64,000 nt of DNA from Agarilytica rhodophyticola (lineage in GTDB: Bacteria > Pseudomonadota > Gammaproteobacteria > Pseudomonadales > Cellvibrionaceae): the NCBI RefSeq assembly GCF_002157225.2, contig NZ_CP020038.1:5734501-5798500 (forward strand). The letters are read 5' to 3'. The notes beneath the pieces are model-generated. The model was not told where the DNA came from and ran no database searches. It was given only the letters and a program-made list of their open reading frames with translations. Of this stretch, positions 10,922 through 20,159 are shown piece by piece. Every line of letters begins with the position of its first letter. Position 1 is the stretch's first letter. A program made the position numbers and the translations under genes.

Positions 10922-10961
10922 TTGTAAAAACTAAAATAGATCTTTGGTGAGAGCGCGTATA

Positions 10962-10990
10962 GTGAGGGCGAGCATTTGGCCTGCCCTCAC
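10962..10990. terminator. Bidirectional hairpin between convergent genes
   Basis: GTGAGGGC at 10962-10969 pairs with GCCCTCAC at 10983-10990 around a 13-base loop, between two convergent stop codons. The position and stem strength fit a shared terminator; the T-tract is weak on both strands. Confidence 0.65.
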
Positions 10991-10993
10991 TTC

Positions 10994-12697
10994 TTAAAAA
11001 CGCGGCGCATGCAAAACACCAGGTCTTTTATCATGCAGGTTGAACACTTTATTAGGCCATCGTTTACCGTCTATTTGTTTCATTAGTTTATGAAACTCAT
11101 CTTCGTCAGCTATTGCACAGGCAACATATGAACATTCAATAGAACGATAATATATTTCACTGTAGTTGCCAACAGCTTTAATAATTCGCAATACCCACTC
11201 TTCAGAAAGCCCAATTTCCTCCATGCCTTTTGCCATTAGAAATTGCCTTTCTATCGTATTACCAGAAATATATTTCTCGTCTACATTATAGGAGTTTATA
11301 CCTAGTTTATCGGCATAGAGTAATGCATAAATTGTGAAGTTAATAATTGTTTGCCAACCATAATCTCTTAGTAGAACAGGCGCAAGCGGGTCTAATCCGG
11401 CTTTATCAAAAGTTCTAAGTGCTAATGCTTCCCCGAGTTTTCGCCTCTCCTGGTCGATTTTTATCTGTTTGAGTATAAAGTAATTGCCAAAAACAAAATC
11501 GCACAATCTATTATCTGCGCGCAAAGCTTGTAGCAGTTTTACATTATCGGATAAATTATTACCTGCTTTATCTTGAGTAATAATATGAAAATTAACTTCT
11601 TGTTTAAGATAATACAGCGCCTGCGCATTAGATGTGCCTGGCTTAACGCAAACATTTTTATCTCGTATTTCATTGTTTGATACTAGAGCACTATCATTTT
11701 CAGATACAAGGTCAAGTAGATATTCTCGTTCGTAAAAATAAATAGGGCCAAATAAAATTTTGCTGTTAAGATCACGCGTAATAGTGTGTGAGGTATTGCG
11801 AAACAGTATATGAACATCTTGCTTTTCCAATGCCGCAATGCGTTTTTCAAACCGTGAGCTACTTACCTTTACATATTCCACATCTACTTCAAGCGCACGT
11901 CCTAAAGCTTTACAGAGCTCTACATCAAGCCCCCACCATGTTTGTTCTGCATCATTGCGTAAAGAAAAGTGAGGCAATAGGCCATCTACACCACATAACA
12001 ATTTTTTATTTTGCTTTATTGCTGACAATACATTCTGGGATAAAATGTATTCATGCGCTGGATAGAGCGAAACGCCAATAGCAGCAACTAGCGATAATAC
12101 AAATATACCCAGGAACCCGGTCATCCACTTCTTATAGATAGAAGTTTTCAGCTCACTTTTATGTATAGCGCCTACAATGTCACTATGGTCTGGAACACCC
12201 TTATTTTTACCAGTTTTCTCCTCTTCTTTGGTATTACTAGAACATAGCACTAGAGCTGACTCTTTAGTCATTTTTGCAAAGCCAAGGCCACGCCTGTTAG
12301 TAAACCGATACCAACCGATAACCGCAGCCATATCGGCTGACGCCGCATCGTCCAAGCTACTTAGAAAGTCTAATTGGTGGTTACTAACTCGTTTAATTTC
12401 ATCCGTTACAAAGCGGGTAGGTAGTTGCCTTTCAGAACGTTGTTTAGCGGCTTGACGAGCGATAATATGTGTTTCAAATACACAGGTCTCAAGAGCTTGC
12501 CCCTGATCGGACAAGCGCTGTTCAGAAAGGTTAACTAGCGCCCAGATAATCTCGATCCATGCAGGTCTGGTTTGACGGTTTGTCTCTGCTTCTTTTTTCT
12601 CCAACCAGCGCTTTAACGGTGCCAACTCCTGCACATCGGCTAATGGTTCAGTGCCCACTTTGTAGGTTTTTTGTTCATCCAAAAACTCAGGAAGCAT
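10994..12697 (-). CDS. Membrane-anchored AapJ-like amino-acid-binding protein with cytoplasmic N-terminal domain
   Basis: 567 residues. The N-terminal 190 residues have no signal peptide and look cytoplasmic and helical (PAWIEIIWALVNLSEQRL, MAAVIGWYRFTNRRGLGF); I do not recognise this domain. One membrane segment (about residues 193-214, GFLGIFVLSLVAAIGVSL) follows. The C-terminal 340 residues match family-3 solute-binding proteins of the general L-amino-acid type (AapJ): WWGLDVELCKALGRALEVDV, HILFRNTSHTITRD, PVLLRDYGWQTIINFTIYAL, and IIKAVGNYSEIYYRSI. AapJ is normally a free periplasmic protein of about 340 residues; here it is fused to an inner-membrane anchor. No ABC genes are adjacent. 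It may be a sensor that carries ligand binding across the membrane. Confidence 0.75.
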   Translation of the reverse strand: MLPEFLDEQKTYKVGTEPLADVQELAPLKRWLEKKEAETNRQTRPAWIEIIWALVNLSEQRLSDQGQALETCVFETHIIARQAAKQRSERQLPTRFVTDEIKRVSNHQLDFLSSLDDAASADMAAVIGWYRFTNRRGLGFAKMTKESALVLCSSNTKEEEKTGKNKGVPDHSDIVGAIHKSELKTSIYKKWMTGFLGIFVLSLVAAIGVSLYPAHEYILSQNVLSAIKQNKKLLCGVDGLLPHFSLRNDAEQTWWGLDVELCKALGRALEVDVEYVKVSSSRFEKRIAALEKQDVHILFRNTSHTITRDLNSKILFGPIYFYEREYLLDLVSENDSALVSNNEIRDKNVCVKPGTSNAQALYYLKQEVNFHIITQDKAGNNLSDNVKLLQALRADNRLCDFVFGNYFILKQIKIDQERRKLGEALALRTFDKAGLDPLAPVLLRDYGWQTIINFTIYALLYADKLGINSYNVDEKYISGNTIERQFLMAKGMEEIGLSEEWVLRIIKAVGNYSEIYYRSIECSYVACAIADEDEFHKLMKQIDGKRWPNKVFNLHDKRPGVLHAPRF

Positions 12698-13044
12698 TTT
12701 GAGGTTCTGCTCTTTTCGCGTAAAAATACATAAATATATAACTCCTCATCCTTTATATAAATTAAACCATGACTTTATGAGCCATGCTCAATTTTCCTCT
12801 AAATCGTCACTAATTAGTAAATACAACGTTACGATCTCTCTACGAATATTAATTTTAAATTTATAAAAATCAATAAGTTATTGCTCTGGCACACACATCC
12901 GAACACTTTTTAACCAAAACAGATTAAGCTTAGATTTTCAGCATTTATGGTCGTAACGAATTATCGAATAACGGTTCTAAGTCGTAAAAAGCAGCGCAAT
13001 AATTTCATCAGATAACACGAAATATCAATTGCTGGAGATATCTT
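12698..13044. other. AT-rich divergent intergenic region
   Basis: 347 bases between divergent genes. No coding frame, tRNA or clear hairpin seen. It presumably holds promoters for both flanking genes. A GGAG ribosome-binding site belongs to the gene starting at 13045. Confidence 0.5.
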
Positions 13045-13731
13045 ATGTTGGATGATAAATGGCTCGCACTATCGCACTTTACCCCTGGTGGAGAGCAGGC
13101 AGAATTGTTTGTAAACAAGCTACAGCAACAGACATCATGGAGTAGCGATGTTTGTGATCAGGCCATCTATGAATATAAACGCTTTATCTATCTTACGACG
13201 GTCTCTGAATCTGTATTGACGCCGTCTACGATTGTAGATCAGGTATGGCATTTACATTTAACTTTTAGCCATTGTTATTGGGAGGAGTTATGCACGAATA
13301 TACTGGGCTTTAGACTACACCATAATCCATCACCACCATCGGAGCGGGAAACCATTGATAATCAATACCAGTATACGCTAAAGCTATATCGTCAATACTT
13401 TCAAGAACCACATCCTGAAGCATACTGGCCGACAACAACAAATAAACCAATAACAACTGATAAAGAGTTACAACCTAAGACAAATTACTGGTTAATCTTA
13501 TGCGCTACGCTCGCTCTTTCCACCTTTACAATAACAGCGTTGGCTTCTCCTTATGAAGTACGCACAGAGTCGGCATTTGTATTTTGGGTGTCTTTAATTT
13601 TTATAGGAGGATTGATTATTTTGAAATTAGTTAAAAATTCGGCTAATAGTAATAGAAACGACAACAAAAAAGATGGGGGAACAGGAGGCTGCGGTGGTTG
13701 TGGAAGTAGTTGTGGTGGCTGCGGCGGGTAA
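13045..13731 (+). CDS. GRDP-like (DUF1399-related) membrane protein with Gly/Cys-rich tail
   Basis: 228 residues. The N-terminal half carries the glycine-rich-domain-protein signature: YKRFIYL, then IVDQVWHLHLTF, YWEELCTNILGFRLHHNPSPP. The conserved His and Cys spacing suggests a metal-binding or structural fold. Two hydrophobic segments follow (about residues 149-170 and 177-197). The tail is almost only Gly and Cys with Ser (GGCGGCGSSCGGCGG). Bacterial proteins of this kind are common in marine Proteobacteria but have no assigned function. Start is supported by a GGAG site 7 bases upstream. Confidence 0.7.
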   Translation: MLDDKWLALSHFTPGGEQAELFVNKLQQQTSWSSDVCDQAIYEYKRFIYLTTVSESVLTPSTIVDQVWHLHLTFSHCYWEELCTNILGFRLHHNPSPPSERETIDNQYQYTLKLYRQYFQEPHPEAYWPTTTNKPITTDKELQPKTNYWLILCATLALSTFTITALASPYEVRTESAFVFWVSLIFIGGLIILKLVKNSANSNRNDNKKDGGTGGCGGCGSSCGGCGG

Positions 13732-13839
13732 AGACCGCAGCAACTAAAATAATTACAAACAACATAGATATCTGCAAGGAGGTTGGTATAACCATAGTTT
13801 TTCCGCCTAAAGCCACCCCAAGGCGCTTATCACAACATA

Positions 13840-14610
13840 ATGACGTTAAAAAATCTCGGCATGTTAAAAGTTTTTATTGTAATAAAGATCCCATTCGCTA
13901 TATTTCTTTTAGCCTTTGTTAGTAACAGCGTTAACGCACAATCGCTTATTTCTATTCCTTTACGTTTTCATATAGTAAAAGATTTAACTATGAAAAGTAA
14001 CGGAGCAGATATGAAAAGCTGGGTGAGCAGTGAGGACTTGAAAAATACAGTTCTGCCAGAAGTAAATAATATATGGCTGCCAGCAGGAATAGAGTTTGAA
14101 TTAGAGAATATTTTTCATAGTAAAACACTCAACCTCGATAACAAAAATTACCTTATTACGCAAATAGTAAAATCTCAGAGAGATGATAAAGGGAGATCTG
14201 ACCCAAAGCGTATTAGTCATCTCAACAAACTTATCAATTGGGCTAATCACAACAAGAATGTCATTAATATTTACCTAGTGCCTTACTTAGGGAAAACATC
14301 TCAAGGAAATGCTAACAGAAAATATAAACGAATTTTTGTTGGCCAATGGACAGATAAACCATCTAAAGGCAAAAAGCCACCTCAAAGATTTCAGTTAGTA
14401 GAGAGCAGACCCTATAAAATTGGTTCTCTAAGTAGAACGATAAGTCATGAAATAGGACATATATTAGGTTTGAAACATCCAAACAAAACGCAGCAAAAAC
14501 TTTTTAACTTGTTGATGGGGGGTAAAAATCCTGGCTATAAATTAACGAAGAAAGAAATTATAAAAGCACGTAAAAAAGCGGCCAAGATAGAACAAAACTA
14601 TAATTATTAA
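13840..14610 (+). CDS. Secreted metzincin-type zinc metalloprotease
   Basis: 256 residues, with a signal peptide ending VSNSVNAQS. The zinc-binding motif HEIGHILGLKH (HExxHxxGxxH) at about residues 201-211 is complete, and a downstream LLMGGKNPG could provide the Met-turn. Upstream there are jellyroll-like strands and a basic surface (NANRKYKRIFVGQW). A second ATG at 13861 also gives a full signal peptide, so the start is uncertain. The catalytic motif is firm; substrate unknown. It lies about 110 bp downstream of the Gly/Cys-tail protein on the same strand. Confidence 0.8.
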   Translation: MTLKNLGMLKVFIVIKIPFAIFLLAFVSNSVNAQSLISIPLRFHIVKDLTMKSNGADMKSWVSSEDLKNTVLPEVNNIWLPAGIEFELENIFHSKTLNLDNKNYLITQIVKSQRDDKGRSDPKRISHLNKLINWANHNKNVINIYLVPYLGKTSQGNANRKYKRIFVGQWTDKPSKGKKPPQRFQLVESRPYKIGSLSRTISHEIGHILGLKHPNKTQQKLFNLLMGGKNPGYKLTKKEIIKARKKAAKIEQNYNY

Positions 14611-14934
14611 CCTACCTATAATTATTAACACTTATTATCTCATAATTACAATATTCAGGTTTTTTATATTTACCTATCTACATAATACTTTTTAATCAGT
14701 AATTCCTTAGTTATTTTACTCTAACAATATTGCTGCTATATAAATTAGTTCTATGCACGCTTAGTCAATAACAACTGCATTCTAAACAAATTATTATTCT
14801 GCCAGATATCTATCATTGGGTCGTGCGATGAGATTTATAGCTAGACGCTTTTGCGTCAGTAATTTTGTATCGATACTAGAGCCTCCTAAAAATATCATCG
14901 TAAAAAACTTACATAAATATTTACGGTACATAAT
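14611..14934. other. AT-rich intergenic region
   Basis: 324 bases with no credible coding frame. The direct repeat TATAATTATTAA occurs at the end of the protease gene and again just after it. Promoter of the downstream gene expected here. Confidence 0.5.
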
Positions 14935-17313
14935 ATGTTCATATTTAAACGATTCTTTGAAAGACATCAAAAAATAATAGCGGCGCCTTTAGTTAGCGGC
15001 GCATTAATACTTTGTTCAAATGCATATGCAATACCTGAAATCCCCATATGCCCAGAGCCCCTAGATAATGATAGCTTAAATTCACGTATTCCCATTGATG
15101 ACTGTAACGATAACCTTTTCCCTGGAATACCTTCTAGAATAACGGTTCCATCCTCTAATTCTAGTGGCAGTTTCTCTGTAACCTGGTCACGGCCTAGTGG
15201 CTTCGCATCTCGTTATGAATTGTATCAAAACCAAGTAGGGAATAGTCTGTGGTCACGTATTTATAGCGGCAGCGCATTATCTCGTTCAGTAACTGCATCC
15301 GATGGTACATATCGCTATCGCGTTCGCGCTTGTAATTCTTATGGCTGTGGCGGTTATCGTCTTAGCTCTAATATTTCTGTCGCTGTACGTCCAGGCACAC
15401 CTAGTGAGATAGAATATGCAGGTTATACGAATAGTGGAAACGTTGACATAGACTGGAGAACTTCCACTACTTCAGGAGTAACGCACTACCTGGACCAAAG
15501 TAAAAATAATGGTTCATGGACAAATGTATATTCAGGTAGTGCAAGGTCGCGAAATGTCAGCCTTGATAACGGCAATTATCGTTTTAGGGTTCGCTCATGT
15601 AATAGTAACGGCTGTAGCAGTTACCGTTATGGCGATAGGATGGTAGCGAACAAACCTGAAACGATAGATCTCTATGCGCAATACCCATTTCTAGTTTCAG
15701 ATGATGCCGAAAACGAACAATATGCGCAAACAGCAAAAACGTTTAGAGGCGAATATAAATATCGTACATCTGCAGGCAGACGAGGAAGTGTTAGTACCCG
15801 CAATCCGAATGCAAGAACAGGTGATGATCCTGAAGATAATTTTAATCTTGGACAGGGCTTCGATCGACTAAACAGTGCTCTTGCAGAAGCCTGTCTAAAC
15901 TTCAATCACGATGATTATCGTGTTTTTAAGGCTCCTTCAAGTAAACAGGATGTTAAAAAAGTAACGTTTATAAGAAATACTTCCGATCTTTTTAAAAGTT
16001 TAGATATTTCAGATGCAGCATCAGTTGATCTTACTACCGAGGATGTCTCAGCTAATATCAGTAGCGAATCACGAAGATTATTAGAAAGCCTCACGGGTAA
16101 TCATAGTGAAGTATTTGTTGCCAGAGTTGTTGAAAACCGTGAAACATGGTCGGTGACAACACAAAATGATCCAATAAAAAGATACTTTGTAGATAATATG
16201 TTGTCTCGCAGGGACAGTAATGGTCGTAACGCTTTCCGTCAACGATGTGGTGATCAATACATTGGCAGTACGGATCTCGGTGCAAAGCTTTATCTCGTAT
16301 TTTCCTATGATAGTAAGAGTTTTGCTACAAATCAGGTATCAGAAAATAATACCAACATAGAAGTAGGAATACAGAGTATATTAGATGGTGCGTATTCAAG
16401 CAGTCAGGTTCAGCAATTTAGAGCCTTACTACAATCCGTTAACATGAGCGTCGAAGCATATACACTTGGTGGACCAGAAAATATCGAAACAGGGATTACT
16501 ATCAACAATTTTAATACTAAAATTCAAGAGTTTGTTAATGGTACTAACGAGAGTAATTATCGTGCACTAGCATTGCAATATCGTAATTATCCACATCCTA
16601 CATCACTGCTTGATTACAATTACTACGATATCTTCAATCGATTTTTACCCGATATGTCCAAAGTGAGACGTTGGAACTTCTTGGATGCCGAGCGCAGACA
16701 ACGTTGTAAAACTCTTGAGACCTATGAAGATATCGGCGGTAGTAAAATAGATATTAGCCATTGTGACACAATGGGTGTCGAACTTAAAATAGCAAAAGAT
16801 TACTGTGCAACGTCTGTTGACCGCATCAATTGTGAAGACCCAGCTACCTATTTCACCGCAGGTATTTCCAATCCAAGCATGCCAGGCGTATTACCTTCAC
16901 CTGTAAATCTTTATCATGAGCTAGGAAATAAGATCGACTACCTACGAGCAACCTCTGAAACAGGTTCACACAATGATAGTGTTACCGGCGGAGCTTGGAA
17001 TAAAAAATGTATCGAAACAGATAAATACACCTGCTTGACTAATGCTTCATGTTTTGAAGATACGTTCCAAGGATATGACCAAGGTCTTAATCGTGGCTTT
17101 GGCCTTGATATTAAAGACTATCATTCACCAGGTAGTGGTGGTAGCGGAATAGGTAATAACTCTATTAAAAGGCAAAATGGTAGAACGTGTGTCAATACCT
17201 ATATTAAAGCTTGTACCAAGCGTATAGGTGGAAGTAAAGCACGCATTAGATTCGATCATGAAGTCTTTGGCCGATGCCCAGAGCAGAAAGCCTTCTCTTT
17301 CACAGGTGGTTAA
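14935..17313 (+). CDS. Secreted protein with two Fn3-like domains and a possible MACPF-like core
   Basis: 792 residues with a signal peptide ending NAYA. Two fibronectin-III-like repeats (about residues 62-155 and 156-245) share YELYQNQ.., WSRIYSGSA and YRYRVRACNS type strands, a pattern also found in RHS giants of marine gammaproteobacteria. The central region (about 250-560) contains RCGDQYI followed by a strand GAKLYLVFSY, then VEAYTLGGPENI and INNFNTKIQEFVNG. These resemble the Y-G-T-H-Y-I / GG signature region and following helical segment of MACPF pore-forming proteins, although the match is by eye only. The C-terminal 200 residues are Cys-rich. A strong terminator follows. Export is well supported; pore formation is a hypothesis. 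Confidence 0.6.
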   Translation: MFIFKRFFERHQKIIAAPLVSGALILCSNAYAIPEIPICPEPLDNDSLNSRIPIDDCNDNLFPGIPSRITVPSSNSSGSFSVTWSRPSGFASRYELYQNQVGNSLWSRIYSGSALSRSVTASDGTYRYRVRACNSYGCGGYRLSSNISVAVRPGTPSEIEYAGYTNSGNVDIDWRTSTTSGVTHYLDQSKNNGSWTNVYSGSARSRNVSLDNGNYRFRVRSCNSNGCSSYRYGDRMVANKPETIDLYAQYPFLVSDDAENEQYAQTAKTFRGEYKYRTSAGRRGSVSTRNPNARTGDDPEDNFNLGQGFDRLNSALAEACLNFNHDDYRVFKAPSSKQDVKKVTFIRNTSDLFKSLDISDAASVDLTTEDVSANISSESRRLLESLTGNHSEVFVARVVENRETWSVTTQNDPIKRYFVDNMLSRRDSNGRNAFRQRCGDQYIGSTDLGAKLYLVFSYDSKSFATNQVSENNTNIEVGIQSILDGAYSSSQVQQFRALLQSVNMSVEAYTLGGPENIETGITINNFNTKIQEFVNGTNESNYRALALQYRNYPHPTSLLDYNYYDIFNRFLPDMSKVRRWNFLDAERRQRCKTLETYEDIGGSKIDISHCDTMGVELKIAKDYCATSVDRINCEDPATYFTAGISNPSMPGVLPSPVNLYHELGNKIDYLRATSETGSHNDSVTGGAWNKKCIETDKYTCLTNASCFEDTFQGYDQGLNRGFGLDIKDYHSPGSGGSGIGNNSIKRQNGRTCVNTYIKACTKRIGGSKARIRFDHEVFGRCPEQKAFSFTGG

Positions 17314-17332
17314 CTTGTAAGGTTATTTACTG

Positions 17333-17365
17333 AAAAAAAGCCCAGTCATTCAACTGGGCTTTTAT
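17333..17365. terminator. Bidirectional rho-independent terminator
   Basis: AGCCCAGT (17339-17346) and ACTGGGCT (17353-17360) form an 8-bp stem with loop CATTCA, flanked by an A-run on the left and a T-run on the right. It can serve both the upstream plus-strand gene and the downstream minus-strand gene. Confidence 0.93.
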
Positions 17366-17389
17366 TATCAATATCTTATAAAATAAGTT

Positions 17390-18808
17390 TTATAGAAATT
17401 CGTCAAAGAATTCCTTCACACCACGGGGATTAATACCTATGATATAACAAAATTCGGGAGTATCAGAAAAGTCCATACCTCCACGACCTATATGAACATT
17501 ATCAAAACGTCCAAATTGACCATTGAATTGATTGGCCATATCACGAGCTTCCTGCCACATTGCGCCTGACTCCACATCTGAAGTTGCCCTACCCCAGTAT
17601 TGGGTAGCAAAAGTTCTAAATCCTGATGACCCATTACCTTCTATGTTGCCATCTGGTATTTTTCTATAATCGGTATTTGATTTAACAAAATTAAAATCTT
17701 TTTGATTGGATTTTTTTTCATTGGTAGTACTATGTTGAACTACATGAATCTTTGCTTTGGTGTTTATGTTCTTCGCTTGGTTTTTTATAGCACGTAGCAC
17801 ATCTGCACTAAAATCGGACTCACCACCCTCAGCAATCCATATATCACCACCATTTCTCAATGTCCTGAGCGATTTATTAACAACCGTATTGAGAGCATTA
17901 TTCCTTTTTGTATGAGCATTTGACCAATTGTTGGAAAATGCCAAATTCATAAGGCGGTTCATATTAGGAAAAGAACTTGGTCTCTTTGAATAGGTACCTA
18001 CTACAGCATGAAAATTCACTCCCTGTAAACGTGCATCTTGCAACATAGTTCCAGCTCCAGCGATACCGTGAGCATCATCAAGGTCGTTATCTAAATCGAA
18101 ATGTAACAATAATAAATCTGTATTTTTATTGAAGAAACCAAGTTTATTGTTACCAGAGTTACTACCTGATTTTTTGACATCAAAATAATTAAAGTTTACT
18201 GACCCAGAGGTAAAGGTGACTCTTAATGTGTGCTTACCTGAATTCAATTGTACATTTTTAACACTAACATCGTCCCATTTTTGCCAGCCTTTACCCGGCG
18301 CAACTATATTATCGACGCTGTTACCATCTATAGAAAAGTTAAGATTTTTATTCTTATCTTGCGACGCTAAACGAAAATCGAAGTCATATTTACCACCTTG
18401 GTTAACTTGAACATCATACTCCAACCACTCTCCTGCAGCAGTCCACCCAATATTACATCCACCGCCCTTGGGGTCAGAAGTTGTTTGTTGGTCTACCGGG
18501 CCAGAACCACAGTTGCCTCTATGTTCATTAGAAGAATCGAAATAACGAATAAAGTCTTCCGCTTCTATCAGTGCTGGTATTAATAGAGAATTAGAGTCTG
18601 TACCACTATCTGTATTACAGGGCAAAGAACCACACATGCATATACTCTTGTCAGATCGGCTATCTTTGCAATCTGTCGCCCGCTCCCCAAAATCAAGTTT
18701 ACATTGCAAAGTCGTATCACACTGATCTTGAGCTAACGCTCCCTGATTTAAAAAAATCGTTGAAAAGAAAACGAAATTTAAAAGAAAAGCTTTTTTAGTA
18801 ACTTTCAT
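17390..18808 (-). CDS. Secreted CBM6 protein with nucleoside-hydrolase-like C-terminal domain
   Basis: 472 residues. A signal peptide ending GALAQ is followed by a short Cys-rich stretch. A carbohydrate-binding module of family 6 spans about residues 78-212: LIEAEDF, GGGCNIGWTAAGEWLEY, GWQKWDDVSV, SGKHTLRVTF, NFNYFDV; the Trp residues of the sugar cleft are present. The remaining 250 residues start with LLLLHFDLDNDLDDAHGIA, an Asp-rich motif like the metal site of nucleoside hydrolase-like enzymes (DxDxDDA), and contain IWIAEGGESDFSADVLRAI. No standard glycosidase was recognised. CBM6 is firm, the C-terminal activity is a guess. Relevant hydrolase genes are not adjacent. Confidence 0.75.
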   Translation of the reverse strand: MKVTKKAFLLNFVFFSTIFLNQGALAQDQCDTTLQCKLDFGERATDCKDSRSDKSICMCGSLPCNTDSGTDSNSLLIPALIEAEDFIRYFDSSNEHRGNCGSGPVDQQTTSDPKGGGCNIGWTAAGEWLEYDVQVNQGGKYDFDFRLASQDKNKNLNFSIDGNSVDNIVAPGKGWQKWDDVSVKNVQLNSGKHTLRVTFTSGSVNFNYFDVKKSGSNSGNNKLGFFNKNTDLLLLHFDLDNDLDDAHGIAGAGTMLQDARLQGVNFHAVVGTYSKRPSSFPNMNRLMNLAFSNNWSNAHTKRNNALNTVVNKSLRTLRNGGDIWIAEGGESDFSADVLRAIKNQAKNINTKAKIHVVQHSTTNEKKSNQKDFNFVKSNTDYRKIPDGNIEGNGSSGFRTFATQYWGRATSDVESGAMWQEARDMANQFNGQFGRFDNVHIGRGGMDFSDTPEFCYIIGINPRGVKEFFDEFL

Positions 18809-20159
18809 TTTTATCTCTCTTGGTTAGTTTTAGATTAACATTTTGATAAGAAAATAAAGACACTCTCTACACCTCACCCCAAATATGCGATCTACTATAT
18901 TTGTAATATTTAATGATTATAACCATCAAAAATTAAGAGAGTTATTACAAAGACAAAAAAATGTGATTTATATCTTTTTTGTTTTTTTAAGCCTTATTGG
19001 TTTAAAAAAACAAAATATTTTTAATTAAAAATTGGTCTACTATATATTTCATAGCTTTGTGTAACCAGGAAACATTGAGTTATTCACTAACAATAATATT
19101 GATTATATTATTTTAAATTTATTAAAAATTTAAAAACCTATACTTTTATATTGATATAAATCAAAAAAACGCAGTGGGTAGTATTTAAAATTTAAACGCC
19201 TTTGACATATTTAAAATCATATTTTTATTTTATGATAATCAAATGTAAACGTTTAACCAAAAATTTTAAATCACTATAGAGTACCAATTGTCTGACCAAT
19301 ATAAATTTAACAAATCTCTTTTTATTTTTACTTGCAATCAGGTTTCGTCTAGGAATACTAGATTGAACAACAAATTAACAGTAGTTAATTGCTCAAAATA
19401 AATTGTTAATCTATTAATAAATTAAATTTAATTTATTATTCTTGTTAAATCTAGGGAGTGATAAAACATAAGAAAGCAAGTCAAACGTATCTTACTTAAT
19501 ACCATAGCCATCATAGCAACCCATAATAAACTAAAACTATCCTGACTTTTTTTCTTACATTTTATTGGTGTTTTTAGGCATCTTGTACTAAAAAGACTGA
19601 CCAGAAATACAAAGTTTTTATTGGTTTCAGCCTCAGGTTTAAAGTGCTTGCACTTAGAGATACAGTCACAGAAGATGCCGCTTGAAAAGGTAAACGCTAA
19701 AAGTAGCCAGTAATTAAAATACATATTGCAGTGATAGCGAATTATAAGTCTTGGCGGTAAAAGCACACTGTCGCTAAAAACAACGGAAGACAGTCATCAA
19801 ATCGCTGTGAGAAAATTAAATCTATCAGGAAATCAGTACAGCTTGCTTCGGTCTTGTGTTTCCTTAAAAGTTAAAAAAAAACGTGTACCTAGGTGTCCGT
19901 AAAAATGTTGACGCATGGCCATCCAGTTCATATTCTCGATATCTACAGATTAGACAGGGTAACCCCTGCTTGTGGCAAAAAAAGAGCGCTTTTAGCGTCT
20001 GTTTCTTGGAAAGTGTCCCTGCATTTTCAGCATACTCTACCTCTGTATACGCTTCCTTCTTAAAAAGCGAGACGCTTACAGTGGTTCAGCGTGCAGTAAA
20101 AAAACTGGGAGCACCTCTTATTTAATTGATTTCAATACTGCAAGTAACTGGAGATTTTA
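18809..20159. other. 1.35-kb very AT-rich region without a recognisable gene
   Basis: The first 600 bases are extremely AT-rich with long homopolymers. A minus-strand frame at 19428-19766 (112 codons) and a plus-strand frame at 19883-20125 (80 codons) are open but show no family features and odd composition, so I do not call them. The compositional change and proximity to a probable effector gene suggest foreign or regulatory DNA. A GGAG site at the right end belongs to the next gene. Confidence 0.45.

Noticed and set aside
19428-19766. 112-codon minus-strand open frame with hydrophobic stretches
   Set aside because: Composition looks like translated AT-rich noncoding DNA, with no ribosome-binding site, family motif or neighbour that supports it.
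19883-20125. 80-codon plus-strand frame just upstream of the GH19-like gene
   Set aside because: Two other frames are similarly open, no motif is recognisable and no start signal is seen. Considered as a PAAR or adaptor remnant, but no PAAR motif was found.
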